This document shows positions 7,164 to 13,227 of a stretch of 13,625 bases of DNA, piece by piece. Under the pieces are notes generated by a model. The model had not been told where the DNA came from, ran no database searches, and was given only the letters and a program-made list of their open reading frames with translations. This DNA comes from Thermoplasmata archaeon (GTDB lineage Archaea; Thermoplasmatota; E2; UBA202; DSCA01). The position numbers and the translations under genes were made by a program. Where the stretch lies: NCBI GenBank assembly GCA_021159125.1, contig JAGGSL010000144.1:1-13625 (forward strand). Reading direction: 5' to 3'. Each line of letters opens with the position of its first letter. Within the stretch, counting starts at the first letter, position 1.

Positions 7164-8983
7164 ATCAACCACCCCACGATTATGAAAAAGAAAATGATTA
7201 TGTAAATTGTGTAGTCCTGGCTTAATCCCGTGTATATCTTTCTCGAAGCATCTGATACTCTGCCCATGGCATTGTAAAGGGCGGTGTAAAATGATATTGC
7301 GCCCTTCCTCAAGTAAGGCATTATCACATCCTCGATAGGCTTGTAGAAGTTGTTTGCAGCATGCATTGAAATGTAGCCATAAAATTCGTAGGGCTCGCCT
7401 GCAAGGAAATTATCCTTGAAATCAACCTTCTTCTGCTTTCTCAGCACATATATCAAAAATGCGGGAATCATGACAACCATCATCCCGATAACCACAGCCA
7501 GGGTATTGTACGATGCCGTTCCTGTGCGTATAACATAATTCGTATGGGAAATTGTTCCTATTCCTGCATCCACCAGAGCGGAATGCATCATGTCAAGCAT
7601 ATAGCCCGGAAATATCAGGAATATTATTAAGGGCAAAACAAGCAGGAACATGCCTGCAATCATGGGAAGCGGCGCTTCTTTTATGTCATCATGTCTGTTT
7701 TCCCCTAGAAAGACGCCGTAAAGTATGCGGAATGAATAAAGGAAAGCGCCGACACCTGCAATGAGCATTATGGGGGTTATGAAAATGTACTTATTGCTGA
7801 CCGCAGCTTCATACAACAGCCATTTTGCAGCAAATCCGCTTGTTATCGGTATGGCTGCAAGAGCGAATATTGCAAACAGGGCTGCCATGAATGTGAAAGG
7901 CATTTTATACCCGACGCCGCCAAGCTCGCTTATTTTCCATTTTCCCGTCCTGTAAGCAACCGCCCCGGCAGCAAGGAATAAAACTGACTTAAAGAAAGCG
8001 TGATTGAAAGCCTGGAAAAGCGCTCCAGCCATTGCCAGAGACGAACCTATTCCAAATCCCACTGCGATATAACCAAGCTGAGCTATTGATGAATAGGCGA
8101 GTAATTTTCTTAAATCGTCTTCCATGAAAGCGAGCAGCGTGCCAATGAAAGCAGATATTGCGCCTATAACTGCAAGAAGATATGTTGCAACGCCTGAGTT
8201 AAAATACTGATGAAGTATTTTTGCCCCTGGCAATGCGAAAAGCATGAAAAACATGCCGTAGTAGCCAACCTTGCTTAGCCCTCCCGACAAAAATGCAACA
8301 AATGGTTCATCTGCTTTCGAATAAACAAAAGGAGCCCACGCATGCAGCGGCATAAGAGCAGATTTTACTGCAAATCCTGCAACCATTAAAATTATTGCTG
8401 ATACCGTCACCTTATCTGCATTCAAAACAATATCAGAGAAAATAAGGGTGCCGCTCTGAGAATAAAGCAATGCTATGCCAACCAATATGAGGACTGCCGA
8501 TAGAACCGAAAAGGCGAGGTAACTCATTATCGCTTTTTTATCCCTGCTGATATAAACGAGTATGAATGACGAGGCAGCCATCAGCTCCCAGAAGAAGAAA
8601 AGAGTGAGAAAATCGCTGGCAAGCAGGATGCCAAAAACTGCTGTTATCAAAAAAAGCATGAATGGGAAGAATCCGTTGTTTTTTTCAAAAAATGAGTACG
8701 AAAAAAGAAATATTGGGGGGAGAAGAGAGAACACCATGACAGCAAAGAACCATGCGAATGATGTTATTGAGAGATGCATTGTGATTCCCGCAATTGAGAA
8801 ATCCATCGAGTTTTCAACTCCAAACGAAAATGCTTTGATTCCAAAATCGTTTGCCCAGTCCATAACTGCGATGAGGGGCATCGCAGATGCGATTAACGAT
8901 ATTATTGCTGCTATCCTGCCGCTCTTTATGAACAGGGTTGCAAAAGCTGCAATCAAAAGCACTGCAAATATCAATTCAAGCAT
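7157..8983 (-). CDS. mbxH': MbxH'/NuoL-like antiporter subunit (long form)
   Basis: A 608-residue proton/cation antiporter-like subunit of the NuoL/MrpA-D family with about 15-16 transmembrane segments. Residues expected for ion translocation are present: E133 in FFWELMA (TM5), K207 in AVKSALMPLHAW (TM7), K238 in GGLSKVG (TM8), H328 and K332 in FNHAFFKSVLF, and K387 in GFAAKW (TM12). The C-terminal part from about 525 has an amphipathic stretch (about 547-590) and a final transmembrane segment at 592-608. This suggests a lateral helix like that of NuoL; that reading is inferred. It is about 165 residues longer than the adjacent MbxH. The start has an excellent GGAGGTGTG site and overlaps MbxH by eight bases. 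The two adjacent antiporter genes are the H/H' pair typical of MBX rather than MBH. Confidence 0.92.
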   Translation of the reverse strand: MLELIFAVLLIAAFATLFIKSGRIAAIISLIASAMPLIAVMDWANDFGIKAFSFGVENSMDFSIAGITMHLSITSFAWFFAVMVFSLLPPIFLFSYSFFEKNNGFFPFMLFLITAVFGILLASDFLTLFFFWELMAASSFILVYISRDKKAIMSYLAFSVLSAVLILVGIALLYSQSGTLIFSDIVLNADKVTVSAIILMVAGFAVKSALMPLHAWAPFVYSKADEPFVAFLSGGLSKVGYYGMFFMLFALPGAKILHQYFNSGVATYLLAVIGAISAFIGTLLAFMEDDLRKLLAYSSIAQLGYIAVGFGIGSSLAMAGALFQAFNHAFFKSVLFLAAGAVAYRTGKWKISELGGVGYKMPFTFMAALFAIFALAAIPITSGFAAKWLLYEAAVSNKYIFITPIMLIAGVGAFLYSFRILYGVFLGENRHDDIKEAPLPMIAGMFLLVLPLIIFLIFPGYMLDMMHSALVDAGIGTISHTNYVIRTGTASYNTLAVVIGMMVVMIPAFLIYVLRKQKKVDFKDNFLAGEPYEFYGYISMHAANNFYKPIEDVIMPYLRKGAISFYTALYNAMGRVSDASRKIYTGLSQDYTIYIIIFFFIIVGWLIW

Positions 8984-10304
8984 TTAACACACCTCCTGCC
9001 ATGTTGTAAATTAAAGGAAGGATGCCCATTACTATTGATACGCTCACCATAACGGCAGCAGGAATGCTGTAGCCCAAATCTTCGCTTTCTCCCTCTCCAA
9101 GATTTTTATGCAGATACCTTGCAAAATATATTGCCTCAATAACTGCCGAAAATATTATCACTGCTGCCACAGCCCACATTTTTTCATCTGCAATTCCCAT
9201 CAGCAGATACCATTTCCCCCAGAAGCCTGCCATTGGCGGCATGCCTATCAAGCTCAGCACGCCAGCAAGTCCCACATATTTTGATGTTATGCCCCCAAAT
9301 CCCTTTTTACCGGAAATCAGGAAAAGAGATGATTTTGCCGAGGCATGGCTGACTATTATGAAAAATGCCGCGGGGATGGCATAGGAGGTGTCCTTTATTA
9401 AGGAAAATGCGATCAATATAAGCCCCATCTGCCCTATGGATGAATAGGCGAGCATCCTTTTCTCGTTTTTCTGCATGAATGCCGCCACCTCCCCGATGAG
9501 GAGAGTGGCAATTCCCACATAGAGAGCAAGTTCATATGTCCTGCTCATTGAAAATATGATGAGCAATCTCGCTATTGCATAAATCGATGCCTTGGAGGGA
9601 CCAAATGAAAGAAAAGATGCTATGTTGCTGCTCGCGCCTTCGTAAGCGTCGGGAACCCAGCCATTGAGAGGAAAAAGCTCTGCTTCAACACCTATACCTG
9701 TAAGCAGGAAAGAAAACGACAACCACATCATCTTCGGGTCCATGGATGAAATCCTTGCCGCAATGTCATACAGATTCAAACTTTTTAGCTGGCTGTAAAT
9801 TATGGCAATTCCTATGAGCATGAACGAAGAACCCACAGAACCAAGAATCATATATTTTATTGAGCCCTCGACCGCCTTTTCATCTTTCTTTGAAGCAACA
9901 AGAGCATATGACGCAACGGCTGTTATTTCAAAAAATACAAACATATTGAAAATGTCTCCCGTAAGCACTATACCTGTGGCGCCTGTAACACCCAGCAGGT
10001 AAAGCATGGAGAATTTGAAATCCTTCTTTGACGTAACAAAGTTTATGGTCGCAAATAGATTTATTATGAGGGCAAGCAGAGCTGAAAGATTATCAACAGC
10101 AAGGTAAATCCCGACAGGAGGAGAAAATCCAGCTATTGTTTCGTAGATGGCCCCATCATTATACACCTTTGCAAAGAGCAGGACAGAAAGAATGGCATTC
10201 AGCAAAAGTATTGAAAAGGTGAAATACCTGTGCGCTTTTTTAATCAGAGGCATAAGAAATGCCGCGAGCAGAGGTATGGCTATCATCAGCACTGGCGTTA
10301 CCAT
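8976..10304 (-). CDS. mbxH: MbxH/MrpD-like antiporter subunit
   Basis: A 442-residue, roughly 14-helix subunit of the MrpD/NuoN/MbhH family. E126 in FVFFEITA matches the conserved TM5 glutamate. K238 (GPSKAS), H320 and K324 (VSHASAKSSLF) and K364 (GFWGKW) are also in place. In TM7 the usual lysine before the ALFPL-type motif is replaced: the segment reads GVEAELFPLNGW, giving E207 and E209. The neighbouring MbxH' keeps Lys at this site. The frame is open to an in-frame start at 10352, but the ATG at 10304 is chosen because it is preceded by GGAGGGGG and begins the first transmembrane helix. It overlaps MbxG by seven bases. It probably moves Na+ or H+ across the membrane with the other Mrp-like subunits; the ion cannot be told from sequence. 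Confidence 0.92.
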   Translation of the reverse strand: MVTPVLMIAIPLLAAFLMPLIKKAHRYFTFSILLLNAILSVLLFAKVYNDGAIYETIAGFSPPVGIYLAVDNLSALLALIINLFATINFVTSKKDFKFSMLYLLGVTGATGIVLTGDIFNMFVFFEITAVASYALVASKKDEKAVEGSIKYMILGSVGSSFMLIGIAIIYSQLKSLNLYDIAARISSMDPKMMWLSFSFLLTGIGVEAELFPLNGWVPDAYEGASSNIASFLSFGPSKASIYAIARLLIIFSMSRTYELALYVGIATLLIGEVAAFMQKNEKRMLAYSSIGQMGLILIAFSLIKDTSYAIPAAFFIIVSHASAKSSLFLISGKKGFGGITSKYVGLAGVLSLIGMPPMAGFWGKWYLLMGIADEKMWAVAAVIIFSAVIEAIYFARYLHKNLGEGESEDLGYSIPAAVMVSVSIVMGILPLIYNMAGGVLNA

Positions 10305-10630
10305 CTCATCCCCCTCCTGTATTCGAGAGTGCCTGTCTTTGAGTGATACCATATAAGAAGCGTCAACGCAAGTGCAGTGACAGAAAGCCCTATGACTATG
10401 GCTGTGAGGACAAGGGCCTGCGGAAGCGGGTCAACATACTTTGCAAAATTCCCGTTCTCTATGGGCGCGGTTCCTCCAGGAATGTAACCTATCGTTATCA
10501 AAAGCAGGTTAACGCCTGTCTCCATCAGAGACAACGCAATAAATATTTTCATCAAATTTTTCTTTGCCATTACCCCGTATAACCCTATCGAAATCAGCGC
10601 AGCCACGGTGATATACTCCGGCCACATCAT
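10298..10630 (-). CDS. mbxG: MbxG/MrpC/NuoK-like subunit
   Basis: A 110-residue, three-helix membrane subunit of the MrpC/NuoK family. The conserved glutamate in TM2 is present in ALSLMETGVNLLL (E37). The third helix begins with the family segment DPLPQALVLTAIVIG at about 67-81. The first two codons are both ATG. The stop of MbxF overlaps the first as ATGA, and GGAGGTGC lies eight bases upstream. The length is close to MrpC proteins (about 110-115). It works with MbxH as part of the ion-translocating Mrp-like module. Confidence 0.93.
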   Translation of the reverse strand: MMWPEYITVAALISIGLYGVMAKKNLMKIFIALSLMETGVNLLLITIGYIPGGTAPIENGNFAKYVDPLPQALVLTAIVIGLSVTALALTLLIWYHSKTGTLEYRRGMRW

Positions 10631-11352
10631 TTCTGCACCTCCTTGAGTTTATCTGCTATCGAACTCAGTTCAGAGCCAACCTTGAATCCTATGGCAATGT
10701 ATATGATGGGTATTATCCCCGCACTCAGGATATAGCCAGCATCCCCGAGCGGCAAGAAATTTTGAAGAAAAGATGAAGCAAAGACCAGGCCAAGCAAGCC
10801 GATAAATGCAAAAGTTATACCTGCCATGCTCTCTGTAACAGAAACAGCTCTCTCCTTCATGAAAAATTTGGGATATGACAGCATCATGAGCAGGAAGCCG
10901 GAAGCGATTACGGCCCCGCCGGGGAAGCCGCCGCCCGGCGTCAGATGCCCATGGATAAAAATATAGGCGCCTGTGAGCAATATGAATGGAAGAACGAGTT
11001 TCGAGCCCTCTTTCAATATGAGATTTGCCTCTGTCCTTTTCTTTCCTCCCCTGGTTTTATAAAGCAGGAAGGATACCCCTGTTGCCGCCGTGAATAAAAC
11101 TGTCACTTCGCCGAGAGTATCGAAACCCCGGTATTCAACAACAATGGCTGTGACGGCATTAACAGCTCCTGTCTCATTTTTTGTATTGGAGATGTAGTGG
11201 GACGGAACGCTTTCGTTGGCATAACTTCCGTTTATGGGATTCTGGTAATAATATTCTTTTTCGCCGTAATCTGCCTGCTGGATATTGGAAAATGATACAA
11301 GCAGGACAGCAAAAAATGCAGATGCAAGTATTATTGCTACAACCTTCCTCAT
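10627..11352 (-). CDS. mbxF: MbxF: fused MbhE-like and MrpB/MnhB-like subunit
   Basis: A 241-residue membrane protein with two recognisable parts. After a first helix (about 5-21) comes an exposed loop ending in VEYRGFDTLGEVTVL at about 72-86, which is the MbhE/MrpA-C-terminal signature. The second part has GHLTPGGGFPGGAV at 135-148, the hallmark of MrpB/MnhB. In MBH clusters these are separate E and F genes; MBX has no E gene, in agreement with a fusion. The loop between helices 1 and 2 carries three N-glycosylation sequons (N41, N46, N59). A GTG at 11361 is possible, but the ATG at 11352 has GGAGG at eight bases and an ATGA overlap with MbxD, so it is used. Confidence 0.9.
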   Translation of the reverse strand: MRKVVAIILASAFFAVLLVSFSNIQQADYGEKEYYYQNPINGSYANESVPSHYISNTKNETGAVNAVTAIVVEYRGFDTLGEVTVLFTAATGVSFLLYKTRGGKKRTEANLILKEGSKLVLPFILLTGAYIFIHGHLTPGGGFPGGAVIASGFLLMMLSYPKFFMKERAVSVTESMAGITFAFIGLLGLVFASSFLQNFLPLGDAGYILSAGIIPIIYIAIGFKVGSELSSIADKLKEVQK

Positions 11353-11597
11353 TCCTCCCACCTCCCTGTCCTGCCTATTGCATACACAAATATGGCCATT
11401 GTAAGTCCCGCTCCTATTGACGCCTCTGTTATTGCAACATCAGGTGCCTGGAGTACGAGAAACATTATGGAAACAACAAGGCTTGCAACTCCTGCAGCTA
11501 TGGCAGCAGATATCAAATCTTTTGTTTCAATGGCATAAATTGCAGCCCCTATGACAAGAAAGGCCATTATCCATGAAATGATGGTGAGTTCAATCAT
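11349..11597 (-). CDS. mbxD: MbxD: DUF4040/MrpA-C-terminal-like small membrane subunit
   Basis: An 82-residue protein with three predicted transmembrane helices. The segment LQAPDVAITEASIGAGL at about 49-65 is the DUF4040/MbhD signature also found in the C-terminal part of MrpA; E58 is the conserved buried acid. It should sit in the Mrp-like arm beside MbxG and MbxF. An upstream in-frame ATG at 11624 would add nine residues, but the ATG at 11597 is preceded by AAGGAGGGG at good spacing and overlaps MbxC by eight bases, as the other gene pairs do. Its small size is normal for the family. Confidence 0.88.
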   Translation of the reverse strand: MIELTIISWIMAFLVIGAAIYAIETKDLISAAIAAGVASLVVSIMFLVLQAPDVAITEASIGAGLTMAIFVYAIGRTGRWEE

Positions 11598-11925
11598 TTT
11601 TCCCCTCCTTATATTTATCGACAACGCTCTTCTTCCATAGCTTTATGCCATGTTTATAAGATGCCCTTGCAAGAGCGCTTGCCCCGATGGGCGCGGTCAA
11701 AACAACAAAAAAGGCGATTATAAGCAATTTAATGAGCCAGCTCAACTCCATCAGACCTATTCCTACAAGGAACGAGAGTACGCCTAAAGTAGTAGTCTTT
11801 GTCGATGCCTGCATTCTGTTATACAAATCCGGCATTCTGACCAGACCGATTGTACCGAACAAAAAGAAAAGAGAGCCAATCAGCACGAAAAACATTCCAA
11901 TGTAATCAAGCAATTCCTCTATCAT
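11590..11925 (-). CDS. mbxC: MbxC/MrpG-like subunit
   Basis: A 111-residue MrpG/MnhG homologue with three transmembrane helices. The family signature GLVRMPDLYNRMQASTK covers about 27-43. A second conserved segment, LTAPIGASALARASY, lies at about 76-90 at the end of helix 3. A charged C-terminal tail follows, rich in Lys. The start codon overlaps the MbxB stop as ATGA and is preceded by GAGGGGGG. MrpG proteins are structural parts of the Na+/H+ antiporter module; here it belongs to the membrane arm of the Mbx-type complex. Confidence 0.93.
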   Translation of the reverse strand: MIEELLDYIGMFFVLIGSLFFLFGTIGLVRMPDLYNRMQASTKTTTLGVLSFLVGIGLMELSWLIKLLIIAFFVVLTAPIGASALARASYKHGIKLWKKSVVDKYKEGKND

Positions 11926-12182
11926 AGTCCCCCCTCAAGGTATCTTGCTATTGCTACAACCCCTATGAAGGCGAGAATTGCATAAACAAGGGCAACATCA
12001 AGATATATGAATCTTGCAGAGAGAACGGCAATCAGAACAAGCAGGGCGGTGGTGACATTGGTGAGAGCATCCAAAGCCACAGCCCTATCAGACACGCTTG
12101 GCCCTTTAACAAGGCGGTAGAGACCAAGGGCAATTGATATTGCAAGTATGGAGATTATTAAGTAAAAGAAATAGATATTCAT
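11922..12182 (-). CDS. mbxB: MbxB/MrpF-like subunit
   Basis: An 86-residue, three-helix MrpF/MnhF homologue. The segment KGPSVSDRAVALDAL at about 26-40 matches the GPxxxDRxxAxD signature, with D32 and D38 as the conserved acids. The last helix reads VALVYAILAFIG, typical of the family. In Mrp antiporters this subunit is implicated in Na+ transport, so it supports a sodium-linked role for the complex, though that is inference. It starts with an ATGA overlap on MbxA and a GGGAGGTGT site seven bases upstream. Confidence 0.93.
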   Translation of the reverse strand: MNIYFFYLIISILAISIALGLYRLVKGPSVSDRAVALDALTNVTTALLVLIAVLSARFIYLDVALVYAILAFIGVVAIARYLEGGL

Positions 12183-12694
12183 TGGAATACACCTCCCAAC
12201 AACTTTTCAAAGCTTCCTTTTATGATTTCTCCTGCCTTTTTTGGGTCCTCACTTTCCACATACACCCAGTGAATATATGCCTTATCTCCTCTATAATCAA
12301 TTGTCATGGTTCCAGGAGTTAAGGTTATTGCATTTCCCAAGAAAAGTTTGGCAGACGGTTGCTTTAGGCCTGTTTCTATCTCCACTATTCCCGGTTTTAC
12401 AGGCAAACTCGGGCTCAAAACAATTCTTGCCATGTTAAGGTTCGCTTTTACCATCTCCTTAAGAAAAACAAAAAAGAATGCTATGAAATATGCCACCCTT
12501 CTTGGATGCAAATATTTCAAACCCAGCCCTGTAAAATTTTTAAATGTCAGTACTGAGACTGCCAAAGCAACAATTATTCCCAACCCAAGCTCCTGCAAAA
12601 ACATATTGAAGGGCATATGGGGTGAATATGTCAGGCCAAGCCATACCGCCAACACTGCTATAGTAACATATGTGAACGAAGGTTTTCCCTCCAT
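12179..12694 (-). CDS. mbxA: MbxA/MrpE-like subunit, first gene of the operon
   Basis: A 171-residue MrpE/MnhE homologue. Two to three N-terminal hydrophobic segments (about 8-25, 36-52, 66-82) precede a cytoplasmic domain. The family signature NAITLTPGTMTID is at 121-133. It is the promoter-proximal gene. Unlike every later gene of the operon it has no Shine-Dalgarno sequence, and its ATG lies only about 33 bases from a TATA element, so the mRNA leader is probably very short. An 11-base palindrome sits directly before the start codon. The adjacent divergent gene encodes an Lrp/AsnC-type regulator. Confidence 0.93.
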   Translation of the reverse strand: MEGKPSFTYVTIAVLAVWLGLTYSPHMPFNMFLQELGLGIIVALAVSVLTFKNFTGLGLKYLHPRRVAYFIAFFFVFLKEMVKANLNMARIVLSPSLPVKPGIVEIETGLKQPSAKLFLGNAITLTPGTMTIDYRGDKAYIHWVYVESEDPKKAGEIIKGSFEKLLGGVFQ

Positions 12695-12695
12695 G

Positions 12696-12706
12696 GTATC
12701 AGATAC
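12696..12706. repeat. 11-base palindrome in front of the mbxA start
   Basis: GTATC and GATAC are perfect inverted arms around a single central A. The element ends two bases before the mbxA ATG (minus strand), at or near the expected transcription start. Its core TATCAGA is repeated in the same orientation at 12744-12750, within the divergent dyad. It could be an accessory regulator site. Confidence 0.4.
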
Positions 12707-12721
12707 GGTTAAATAGGAATT

Positions 12722-12747
12722 GATATATAACCATTTGGTTTGATATC
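12722..12747 (+). promoter_or_regulatory. Divergent promoter with imperfect dyad (candidate Lrp-type operator)
   Basis: Outer arms GATAT and ATATC and inner arms AACCA and TGGTT form an imperfect dyad centred between 12734 and 12735; 10 of 13 base pairs match. The left half holds overlapping TATA elements for both directions: TATATAA at 12724-12730 for the plus-strand regulator, and TTATATAT at 12730-12723 for the minus-strand operon. A protein bound here should block or reshape both promoters. Lrp/AsnC dimers are known to bind AT-rich dyads and to control their own genes. The binding protein is inferred, not shown. Confidence 0.55.
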
Positions 12748-12754
12748 AGAACCG

Positions 12755-13183
12755 ATGAATATGGACGAGAAAGATAAAGCAATAATAAATATGCTCATAA
12801 AAAATGCCCGCATCCCTTACACTGAGATAGCAAAAAAATTGGGGGTATCCGAGACTGCAATTAGAAAAAGAATAAAGAAACTTGAAGAGGAAAAAATAAT
12901 AGAGGGATATACAATAAAAGTAAATCCATCCCGCCTGGGGTACAAAAGCATTGCCCATGTAGGGATAGATACGGAGTCAGGGCATTTTCTTGGTGTGGCA
13001 TGCAGATTGACAGAAATGGAAGAAATAAAATGTGTTGCAATAACATCCGGAAGCAATACGATAGTTGCAGATATCTGGGCAAAAGACAATAAACACCTTT
13101 CCGAGATAATAAACAAAATTTTAAAGATAGAGGGGGTTATTGCTGCGCATCCAACGATTATAGTAGAGATGCTCAAATCCTGA
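12755..13183 (+). CDS. Lrp/AsnC-family transcriptional regulator
   Basis: A 142-residue protein with the standard Lrp/AsnC layout. An N-terminal winged helix-turn-helix (about 4-60) includes YTEIAKKLGVSETAIRKRIKKL, with the recognition helix near 31-42. A short linker follows, then a C-terminal RAM/AsnC ligand-binding domain (about 65-142) containing TSGSNTIVADIWAKD. Two cysteines lie in that domain, C83 and C93. A second ATG at 12761 (140 residues) and an upstream TTG at 12740 are also in frame. The TATA element at 12724-12730 predicts transcription from about 12754, so a leaderless message from 12755 is most likely and the TTG is excluded. It is divergent from the Mbx-type operon with about 60 bases between starts, so regulation of that operon and of itself is the natural inference. 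The effector is unknown. Confidence 0.9.
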   Translation: MNMDEKDKAIINMLIKNARIPYTEIAKKLGVSETAIRKRIKKLEEEKIIEGYTIKVNPSRLGYKSIAHVGIDTESGHFLGVACRLTEMEEIKCVAITSGSNTIVADIWAKDNKHLSEIINKILKIEGVIAAHPTIIVEMLKS

Positions 13184-13227
13184 TCTGCAACTCAAAATTA
13201 TTTATACTGTTATCGCATTTTAAATCC
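13184..13227 (+). promoter_or_regulatory. Promoter for the secreted C25-like protein gene
   Basis: The 44-base gap after the regulator holds TTATTTATA at 13198-13206, a good archaeal TATA box. Its centre is about 25 bases before the ATG at 13228, so the message would be leaderless; no Shine-Dalgarno sequence is seen. This suggests separate transcription from the regulator gene. Confidence 0.6.

Noticed and set aside
8562..8987. Plus-strand open frame of about 140 codons over the start of mbxH'
   Set aside because: It lies opposite a strongly conserved antiporter gene; the composition is that of a shadow of hydrophobic codons, with no recognisable motif.
3659..12694. Energy-converting [NiFe] hydrogenase (MBH or Ech) as the identity of the operon
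   Set aside because: The large subunit lacks one of four obligatory Cys ligands, and gene order (H H' M J K L N, no I gene) fits MBX instead.
3659..12694. Complex I (Nuo) or Fpo operon
   Set aside because: There are no NuoA or NuoJ genes and no NuoE/F/G or FpoF/FpoO; instead a full set of MrpB, C, E, F, G-like subunits is present.
12306..12716. Plus-strand open frame of about 136 codons over mbxA
   Set aside because: It mirrors the MrpE-like gene, whose signature is clear, and would run into the divergent promoter.
12695..12754. SurR-type site (GTTnnnAAC) as in Thermococcales mbx promoters
   Set aside because: No such motif is present; the GGTT and AACC elements here are arranged with different spacing and polarity.
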